Below, in pieces: positions 1-5,835 of a stretch of DNA of 5,835 nt (positions are counted from its first letter, which is position 1; the number at the start of each line of letters is the position of its first letter). The DNA lies in assembly GCA_026398835.1 (NCBI GenBank), contig JAPLSD010000859.1, positions 1-5,835 on the forward strand, given 5' to 3'. The notes under the pieces are model-generated. The model did not search any database and had not been told where the DNA came from. It saw nothing but the letters and a program-made list of their open reading frames with translations. The position numbers were made by a program, and so were the translations under genes. Source of the DNA: Pseudomonas sp. (GTDB lineage Bacteria > Pseudomonadota > Gammaproteobacteria > Pseudomonadales > Pseudomonadaceae).

Positions 1-1067
1 ACCAGACCGGTGACACGTGGTGCATCTACCCGAACTACGATTTCACCCACGGTCAGTCGGACGCCATCGAAGGCATCACCCACTCGATCTGCACCCTGGA
101 GTTCGAAGGCCACCGTCCGCTGTACGACTGGTTCCTCGACAACCTGCCAGTCCCGGCGCACCCGCGTCAGTACGAGTTCTCGCGGCTGAACCTGAACTAC
201 ACCATCACCAGCAAGCGCAAGCTCAAGCAGTTGGTGGACGAGAAGCACGTCAACGGTTGGGATGACCCGCGCATGTCCACGCTCTCGGGCTTCCGCCGCC
301 GTGGCTACACCCCGAAATCGATCCGTAACTTCTGCGATATGGTCGGCACCAACCGTTCCGAAGGTGTGGTCGACTTCGCCATGCTGGAATTCAGCATCCG
401 CGACGACCTCGACCACAGCGCCCCGCGTGCCATGTGCGTGCTGCGTCCGCTGAAAGTCGTGATCACCAACTACCCGGAAGGCCAGGTCGAGAACCTCGAA
501 CTGCCATGCCATCCGAAAGAAGACATGGGTGTGCGCCAACTGCCATTCGCCCGTGAAATCTACATCGACCGTGAAGACTTCATGGAAGAGCCGCCAAAAG
601 GCTACAAGCGCCTGGAGCCGAACGGCGAAGTGCGTCTGCGCGGCAGCTACGTGATTCGTGCCGACGAAGCGATCAAGGACGCCGATGGCAACATCGTCGA
701 ACTGCGTTGCTCTTACGATCCAGAGACCCTGGGCAAGAACCCAGAAGGCCGCAAGGTCAAAGGCGTGGTGCATTGGGTGCCGGCTGCGGCCAGCGTCGAG
801 TGCGAAGTGCGTCTGTACGATCGCCTGTTCCGCTCGCCGAACCCGGAAAAGGCTGAAGACAGCGCAGGTTTCCTGGACAACATTAACCCTGACTCCCTGC
901 AGGTGCTCACCGGTTGTCGTGCTGAACCGTCATTGGCTCAAGCACAGCCGGAAGACCGTTTCCAGTTCGAGCGCGAAGGCTACTTCTGCGCGGATATCAA
1001 AGACTCGAAACCCGGTCATCTGGTCTTCAACCGTACCGTGACCCTGCGCGATTCATGGGGCCAGTGA
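1..1067 (+). CDS. glnS: Glutaminyl-tRNA synthetase, C-terminal part (5' end outside window)
   Basis: GlnRS charges tRNA-Gln with glutamine in the cytoplasm, using ATP. The open frame runs from base 3 to a TGA at 1065-1067, giving 354 residues. The family is usually about 555 residues, so roughly 200 N-terminal residues, including the HIGH motif, lie upstream. Seen here are the end of the catalytic domain ([16 protein letters not shown], then [14 protein letters not shown]), the KMSKS-equivalent loop as TSKRK at 207-221, then [18 protein letters not shown], and after it the two-barrel anticodon-binding region (for example HPKEDMG, and [20 protein letters not shown] near the end). The match to E. 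coli GlnRS as I remember it is close and unbroken. E. coli has Met where this loop begins with Thr. The gene lies 14 nt upstream of cysS on the same strand, so the two are probably co-transcribed. Identification is very secure. Confidence 0.97.
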   Translation, partial: QTGDTWCIYPNYDFTHGQSDAIEGITHSICTLEFEGHRPLYDWFLDNLPVPAHPRQYEFSRLNLNYTITSKRKLKQLVDEKHVNGWDDPRMSTLSGFRRRGYTPKSIRNFCDMVGTNRSEGVVDFAMLEFSIRDDLDHSAPRAMCVLRPLKVVITNYPEGQVENLELPCHPKEDMGVRQLPFAREIYIDREDFMEEPPKGYKRLEPNGEVRLRGSYVIRADEAIKDADGNIVELRCSYDPETLGKNPEGRKVKGVVHWVPAAASVECEVRLYDRLFRSPNPEKAEDSAGFLDNINPDSLQVLTGCRAEPSLAQAQPEDRFQFEREGYFCADIKDSKPGHLVFNRTVTLRDSWGQ

Positions 1068-1070
1068 TTT

Positions 1071-1076
1071 AAGGAA
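1071..1076 (+). promoter_or_regulatory. Shine-Dalgarno site of cysS
   Basis: AAGGAA lies 5 nt before the GTG at 1082. It decides the cysS start: no ATG stands at the point where the family N-terminus (MLTIYNTLT) begins, and this site supports initiation at GTG. It lies within the 14-nt gap after the glnS stop, which fits translation of cysS from a shared mRNA. I see no promoter or terminator in this gap. Confidence 0.75.
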
Positions 1077-1081
1077 TCTTC

Positions 1082-2464
<1,383 letters not shown>

Positions 2465-2480
2465 TTGCTGTAGTGGCTAC

Positions 2481-2515
2481 AAAACAAAACCCGCCTTGTG
2501 CGGGTTTTGTTTTTT
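2481..2515. terminator. Bidirectional rho-independent terminator between cysS and uppP
   Basis: A perfect inverted repeat pairs 2481-2494 with 2500-2513 (14 bp) around a 5-nt loop (CTTGT). The GC core is ACCCGC/GCGGGT, flanked by AAAACAAA on the left and TTTGTTTT on the right. Read on +, the stem runs into T-rich sequence (six T at 2510-2515) 16 nt after the cysS stop. Read on -, the A-rich left arm becomes the T-rich tail for uppP, whose stop is about 33 nt away. The genes converge here, so one element can serve both. Confidence 0.9.
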
Positions 2516-2530
2516 GGGCTGGATTCGCCG

Positions 2531-2560
2531 GGATCCTGAGTTGTTTCAGCTCAGGAATCC
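2531..2560 (-). other. Stem-loop overlapping the uppP stop codon
   Basis: CCTGAG at 2535-2540 pairs with CTCAGG at 2550-2555 around a 9-nt loop. The helix can extend by GGAT/ATCC (2531-2534 with 2557-2560) if A2556 is bulged. The uppP stop codon (2546-2548) lies in the loop. No T-run follows on either side, so it is not a terminator by itself. It could protect the uppP mRNA 3' end or be incidental. Confidence 0.4.
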
Positions 2561-3364
2561 GGTACTGACTGCAACAATCAGGAAAATACCCAGCACCGCG
2601 CGGTAAATGACAAAAGGCCAGGTGGAGAACTTCTCCAGAAACTTCATCAGGCCCCAAATGGCGAAAAACGCCGAGACGCTAGCGACCACCAGACCAAAAA
2701 ACAGATGTGCCCAGGCTTGCGCCGGGAGTTGTGCGTGAAACAACACCCACAACTCTTTCAGGCCAGCCAGGGCAATAGCGGGCAACCCCAGCAGGAAAGA
2801 GAAGCGCGCCGCTTCTTCGCGTTTGAAGTTAAGGAACAGCGCGGCTGTAAGCGTTGAACCGGAACGGGAAACCCCAGGAATCAACGCCCCGATCTGAGCA
2901 ATGCCGACAATCATCGCATCGCGCAGACGCATTTCTCCGACGGTACGGCGATGGCGGCAACTGAGCTCGGCAGCAGCCAGCAACACGGCCATCACCACAC
3001 AGGAAATCCCGATGACCATCAGGCCTCTCATAGGGGAGTTGCAGGCGTTGAGTATCGAGGACAAGGCCAGTCCCGCAATACCGATGGGGATGGTCGCCAG
3101 CACGATGGCCACGGCCAGCTTGAACCACTGGTTGTCGTAATCACCCTGGCGCACGGCACCGACGCTGCCGGTGACCACCTGCCTTACATCCCGCCAGAAG
3201 TAACTGACCACAGCCGCCAGCGCCGCCAGTTGCATGGCGGCGGAGAACGCCGAACCAGGATCGGGCCAGCCGAGCAGGGCGGGTACGATTCGCATATGGG
3301 CAGTGGAGGAAACGGGCAACAGCTCGGTAATACCTTGAATGATGCCAAGGATGCCGATTTGCAG
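2546..3364 (-). CDS. uppP: Undecaprenyl-diphosphate phosphatase (BacA/UppP family); start codon unresolved
   Basis: UppP removes one phosphate from undecaprenyl diphosphate in the inner membrane, regenerating the lipid carrier for peptidoglycan and other envelope polymers; overproduction gives bacitracin resistance. Both family motifs are present: QGITELLPVSSTAH near the N-terminus (the E/Q-xxx-E motif plus a conserved His) and IPGVSRSGSTLTAALF in the middle. About eight hydrophobic segments are visible, ending in FVIYRAVLGIFLIVAVS. The stop is TGA at 2546-2548. The boundary 3364 is a CTG; starting there gives 272 residues, normal for the family, but this codon has no Shine-Dalgarno. A TTG at 3319 would delete the catalytic Q-xxx-E and is unlikely. 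The frame meets a stop at 3392-3394 with no ATG or GTG in between. ATG codons at 3422, 3458 and 3512 (base A) are one frame off. The gene may therefore be frameshifted at its 5' end, start at a rare codon, or carry a sequence error. It lies downstream of nuoN on the same strand, beyond that operon's likely terminator. Confidence 0.88.
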   Translation of the reverse strand: MQIGILGIIQGITELLPVSSTAHMRIVPALLGWPDPGSAFSAAMQLAALAAVVSYFWRDVRQVVTGSVGAVRQGDYDNQWFKLAVAIVLATIPIGIAGLALSSILNACNSPMRGLMVIGISCVVMAVLLAAAELSCRHRRTVGEMRLRDAMIVGIAQIGALIPGVSRSGSTLTAALFLNFKREEAARFSFLLGLPAIALAGLKELWVLFHAQLPAQAWAHLFFGLVVASVSAFFAIWGLMKFLEKFSTWPFVIYRAVLGIFLIVAVSTGFLS

Positions 3365-3600
3365 GGAATAAGAGGGAGGGAGGTGTTTGGTTCAAGAAGA
3401 ACAGATCGATAAGCTGAAACATTTCGTCACGTTTAGCCGGCGCGGTCAATGGCTTCATCCAGCAGGCGAAGTTTAGATGACATTTGTCGAGTTCTGGGTG
3501 GGAGACCCTCATTCGTGACTCCCTTCAAATGAATCCTGAATCTCGTTTGGTAATACCCCCGCAAAAATCCTCAGGCACGGTCAATTGTCCTCACCAAACG
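3365..3600. other. Intergenic region upstream of uppP, no supported gene
   Basis: Nothing here can be called as a gene with confidence. On the - strand an AAGGGAG lies 6 nt before an ATG whose first base is at 3512. That frame runs through ATG codons at 3458 and 3422 and then passes out of frame with uppP. A separate 16-codon frame on the - strand (3433-3483, MSSKLRLLDEAIDRAG) ends 10 nt before the ATG at 3422; I do not recognise it and it lacks a ribosome site. The uppP promoter should be here, because the nuo operon seems to terminate at 3601-3630. Two TTGACC hexamers occur on the - strand, but neither has a convincing -10 box at the right spacing. Confidence 0.5.
3372..3383. repeat. Three tandem GAGG tetranucleotides at the uppP 5' end
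   Basis: GAGG is repeated three times without a mismatch (CCTC three times on the uppP coding strand). The tract lies between the off-frame ATG at 3422 and the first conserved UppP residues at 3364. It sits in a longer purine run starting at 3370. Removing one 4-nt unit would join the ATG frame to the UppP frame, giving an N-terminus of MFQLIDLFFLNQTPPSYS before LQIGILG. Three copies is a short tract; that it is variable is only a possibility. Confidence 0.6.
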
Positions 3601-3630
3601 CAGAAACGGCACCCGAAGGTGCCGTTTCTG
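3601..3630 (-). terminator. Hairpin with UUCG loop downstream of nuoN, probable end of the nuo operon
   Basis: A perfect 13-bp inverted repeat pairs 3601-3613 with 3618-3630 around a 4-nt loop. On the - strand, where nuoN is transcribed, it reads CAGAAACGGCACC, loop TTCG, GGTGCCGTTTCTG. UUCG is an exceptionally stable RNA tetraloop. The hairpin begins 26 nt after the nuoN stop. The T-tract after it on - is short (CGTTTGG), so it may end transcription, stabilise the 3' end, or both. Nothing on the + strand immediately upstream needs it. Confidence 0.75.
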
Positions 3631-3656
3631 TTTACTGCTGTGTGTCGTTTAAGCGA

Positions 3657-5120
3657 TCAACCCGCCAGTCCGGACTGTTGCACCAGAGCCAGCAACGGCT
3701 GTGGATACAGGCCGAGGAAGAACGCCAGAACAGCGATGGCCAGCAACATGACGCCGCCGGTACGTTGTTCCCAGTGCAGTTGAGCATCGTGACGACGCAG
3801 GTTCGGTTCGATCAGGTACAGGGTGACCATCACGCGCAGGTAGTAGAAGACGCCAATGGCGCTGCCCAATACCAGCGAACCAACCAGCCACCATTGGTGG
3901 GATTCGACACCGGTAGCGATGATGTAGAACTTGCCGATGAAGCCGGCAGTCAGCGGGATGCCGGCCAGGGACAGCATCATCACGGTCAGTACGGCGGTCA
4001 GGTACGGACGGCGCCAGAACAGGCCGCGGTACTCGTACAGCGCATCAGCGTCACGACCGTTGTACGGCGAGGACATCAGGGTGATCACGCCGAAGGCGCC
4101 GAGGCTGGTGATCACGTAGGTGACCAGGTAAACGCCGATGGCTTCCATCGCCAGACCTTTGCTCGCCACCAGGGCGATCAGCAGGTAACCGAAGTGCGCG
4201 ATGGAGGAGTAACCCAGCAGACGCTTGAGGTTGCTCTGGGTCAGCGCCAGCAGGTTACCGAACAGGATCGAAGCGATGGCGATGATGGTCAGAACGTTGC
4301 TCAGTACGCCACTGTTGGCCACTGGCGAGAGCTGGAACAGACGCACCATCACCGCAAACACCGCTACCTTGCTGGCGGTAGCGAGGAACGCCGCCACCGG
4401 GGCAGGGGCGCCTTCGTAGACGTCCGGTGTCCAGAGGTGGAAAGGTACCAGCGACAGCTTGAAGGCCAGACCGATCAACATCATGGCCAGGCCCAGTTGC
4501 GCGACCGGGCTTGGCAGGCCGGTAGCGGCCAGTGCCTGACCGATGCCGCTGAAGCTCAGGCTGCCGGCTTCTGCGTAAAGCAGGGCCATACCGAACAACA
4601 GGAACGCGGAACCGGCTGCCGACAGCACCATGTACTTGATGCCGGCTTCCAGAGAGCGCTTGTTGAAGAAGGCATACGCCACCAGACCGTAGACCGGTAC
4701 CGAGAGCAGTTCCAGACCGACGAACAAGCCGGCCAGGTGCTGCGCGCTGACCAGAACCAGGCCACCGGCCGCTGCCATCAGGATCAGCAGGTACAGTTCT
4801 TCGCGGTTGCCCGGGTAACCTGAACCGCCATCGCCGAGGTAGGCGTGGGCGAGGGTGACGCAGGCCAGCGTGGCGACCAGGATCAGCGCCATGTAGAGGC
4901 AGGCGAAGCTATCGATCTGCAGCAGTGGAGTCACGGCCAGAGGCGCGACTTTCAGGGCCGGGAGGATCGACAGCAGTGCCAGGTTGAGACCGGCTACTGA
5001 AAGCAGGAAGGTCTGTGAGTGGTTGCGACGCCAGGCGATAGCCAGCATCACCACGATAATCGTGGCGCTGGTAATCAACAGTGGCGCAAGCGCGATAAAG
5101 TGTTGAGTCGTCAGGTCCAT
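3657..5120 (-). CDS. nuoN: NADH-quinone oxidoreductase subunit N (complex I)
   Basis: NuoN is one of three antiporter-like subunits (L, M, N) in the membrane arm of respiratory complex I, which couples NADH oxidation and quinone reduction to proton pumping. The product is 487 residues, against 485 in E. coli, and is almost wholly hydrophobic. The N-terminus [16 protein letters not shown] aligns with the E. coli start. The charged residues of the proton path as known in E. coli have counterparts: Glu137 (in [12 protein letters not shown]), Lys221 (in [18 protein letters not shown]), Lys251 (in ATASKVAVF) and Lys397 (in GFIGKFY). The ATG at 5118-5120 is chosen because it gives this N-terminus and lies 7 nt after the nuoM stop; an open extension upstream to 5252 only overlaps nuoM. 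A weak AAGAG ribosome site overlaps the nuoM stop codon, which suggests translational coupling. It is the last gene of the nuo operon, followed by the hairpin at 3601-3630. Confidence 0.97.
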   Translation of the reverse strand: MDLTTQHFIALAPLLITSATIIVVMLAIAWRRNHSQTFLLSVAGLNLALLSILPALKVAPLAVTPLLQIDSFACLYMALILVATLACVTLAHAYLGDGGSGYPGNREELYLLILMAAAGGLVLVSAQHLAGLFVGLELLSVPVYGLVAYAFFNKRSLEAGIKYMVLSAAGSAFLLFGMALLYAEAGSLSFSGIGQALAATGLPSPVAQLGLAMMLIGLAFKLSLVPFHLWTPDVYEGAPAPVAAFLATASKVAVFAVMVRLFQLSPVANSGVLSNVLTIIAIASILFGNLLALTQSNLKRLLGYSSIAHFGYLLIALVASKGLAMEAIGVYLVTYVITSLGAFGVITLMSSPYNGRDADALYEYRGLFWRRPYLTAVLTVMMLSLAGIPLTAGFIGKFYIIATGVESHQWWLVGSLVLGSAIGVFYYLRVMVTLYLIEPNLRRHDAQLHWEQRTGGVMLLAIAVLAFFLGLYPQPLLALVQQSGLAG

Positions 5121-5127
5121 AGCGCTC

Positions 5128-5835
5128 TTACCGGGCCGAAGCGAGTTGAGTGGAGGCGGTACCGAACCATTGCTGCACGCCATGCATCGTCGCGGCAGAG
5201 GTATCGAGGAACGGTTGCGGGTAAATGCCGATGTAGACCAACAGCCCCGCAAGTCCGACCACCATGATCAGTTCGCGAGCATCCATGCCGTGCAGTATTT
5301 CGTCCGACTTGGACGGGCCGAAGTAGGCGCGGTGGATCATGATCAGCGAGTAGACCGAGCCGAACACCAGGCCGGAGGTGGCAATCGCGGTGATCCAGGG
5401 TGCGCTGGCAAAGTTGCCCAGCAGGATCAGGAATTCACCGACGAAGTTGCCGGTACCCGGCAAGCCCAGTGACGCGGCTGCAAAGAACAGGCTGACTGCC
5501 GGCAGATACGCAATGCGTGACCACAGGCCACCCATCTCGCGCATATCGCGAGTGTGCAGGCGCTCGTACAACTGGCCGCTGAGGATAAAGAGTGCGGCTG
5601 CCGAAACACCGTGCGCCAGCATCTGCATCACAGCGCCTTGCAGCGCCAGCTGGCTGCCGGAGTAGATCCCGATCAGCACAAAGCCCATGTGTGCAACGCT
5701 GGAGAAGGCGATCAGACGCTTGATGTCGGTTTGTGCGAAGGCCAGGAAAGCACCGTAGAAGATCCCGACCAGACCCAGGGTCATGGCGATCGGCGCGAAC
5801 TCGGCCGAGGCATTCGGGAACAGCGGCAGGGCGAA
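5128..5835 (-). CDS. nuoM: NADH-quinone oxidoreductase subunit M (complex I), C-terminal part
   Basis: NuoM is the middle antiporter-like proton-pumping subunit of complex I in the inner membrane. The frame is open from the right edge of the window to a TAA at 5128-5130, giving 235 residues. E. coli NuoM is about 509 residues, and alignment by memory places the first residue seen near E. coli position 274, so the N-terminal half, with the Glu144, Lys234 and Lys265 equivalents, lies outside. Seen here are [37 protein letters not shown] and [13 protein letters not shown]; the Glu in NFVGEF corresponds to E. coli Glu407, a proton-path residue. The C-terminus YPQPFLDTS is typical. It lies 7 nt upstream of nuoN on the same strand, in the conserved L-M-N order. 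Confidence 0.97.
   Translation of the reverse strand, partial: FALPLFPNASAEFAPIAMTLGLVGIFYGAFLAFAQTDIKRLIAFSSVAHMGFVLIGIYSGSQLALQGAVMQMLAHGVSAAALFILSGQLYERLHTRDMREMGGLWSRIAYLPAVSLFFAAASLGLPGTGNFVGEFLILLGNFASAPWITAIATSGLVFGSVYSLIMIHRAYFGPSKSDEILHGMDARELIMVVGLAGLLVYIGIYPQPFLDTSAATMHGVQQWFGTASTQLASAR

Noticed and set aside
3370..3390. Possible G-quadruplex on the + strand in the GAGG tract
   Set aside because: Only two runs of three G are present; any quadruplex would have two tiers and be weak.
2951..3412. Open frame (153 codons) on the + strand opposite uppP
   Set aside because: Antisense to the motif-bearing uppP region, rich in Gly, His, Gln and Arg, with no recognisable domain.
3372..3476. 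Short + strand frame with TTG start at 3387 behind the GAGG tract, about 29 codons
   Set aside because: The purine tract resembles a Shine-Dalgarno site, but the start is rare, spacing is poor, the frame is short, and it is antisense to the uppP leader. No recognisable product.
3496..3508. Small GGGT/ACCC hairpin in the uppP upstream region
   Set aside because: Only 4 bp of stem around a 5-nt loop; expected by chance in GC-rich DNA.
3585..4823. Long open frame (412 codons) on the + strand opposite nuoN
   Set aside because: It is antisense to nuoN, starts near the hairpin, and has a Gln/His/Arg-rich composition typical of antisense translations of membrane-protein genes.
5121..5252. Upstream extension of the nuoN frame to 5252
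   Set aside because: It would overlap the nuoM coding end, and the residues do not fit the family; the ATG at 5118-5120 gives the standard N-terminus and length.

Overview
The window looks like chromosomal housekeeping DNA from a Pseudomonas, probably of the P. fluorescens/putida type. That is an inference from protein similarity recalled from memory, high GC, GC-rich third codon positions and gene content; no search was run. I see no mobile element, CRISPR array, tRNA or rRNA gene, phage gene or obvious defence or biosynthetic system. I did not find a previously undescribed system.

The left part (about 1-2464, + strand) holds two class I aminoacyl-tRNA synthetase genes in a probable operon. 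The 3' two thirds of glnS (glutaminyl-tRNA synthetase) is followed after 14 nt by a complete cysS (cysteinyl-tRNA synthetase, GTG start, clear Shine-Dalgarno). A strong A/T-flanked hairpin at 2481-2515 closes this operon and can also serve the convergent gene on the other side.

The middle (2546 to about 3600, - strand) holds a BacA/UppP-family undecaprenyl-diphosphate phosphatase gene. Its core is intact, with both family motifs. Its 5' end is odd: the frame carrying the conserved N-terminal motif has no ATG or GTG before an in-frame stop, while ATG codons that could start it lie one frame off. A triple GAGG tetranucleotide repeat sits in the short stretch where the frames would have to join. 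About 235 nt between uppP and nuoN hold no gene I can support.

The right part (3601-5835, - strand) is the 3' end of the respiratory complex I operon: the end of nuoM, then complete nuoN, 7 nt apart, then a 13-bp hairpin with a UUCG loop (as RNA of the - strand) that probably ends the nuo transcript. NuoM and NuoN are the antiporter-like membrane subunits of NADH:quinone oxidoreductase, and the charged residues of the proton path are present. Transcription from nuo and uppP runs leftward and meets glnS-cysS running rightward at the shared terminator near 2500.
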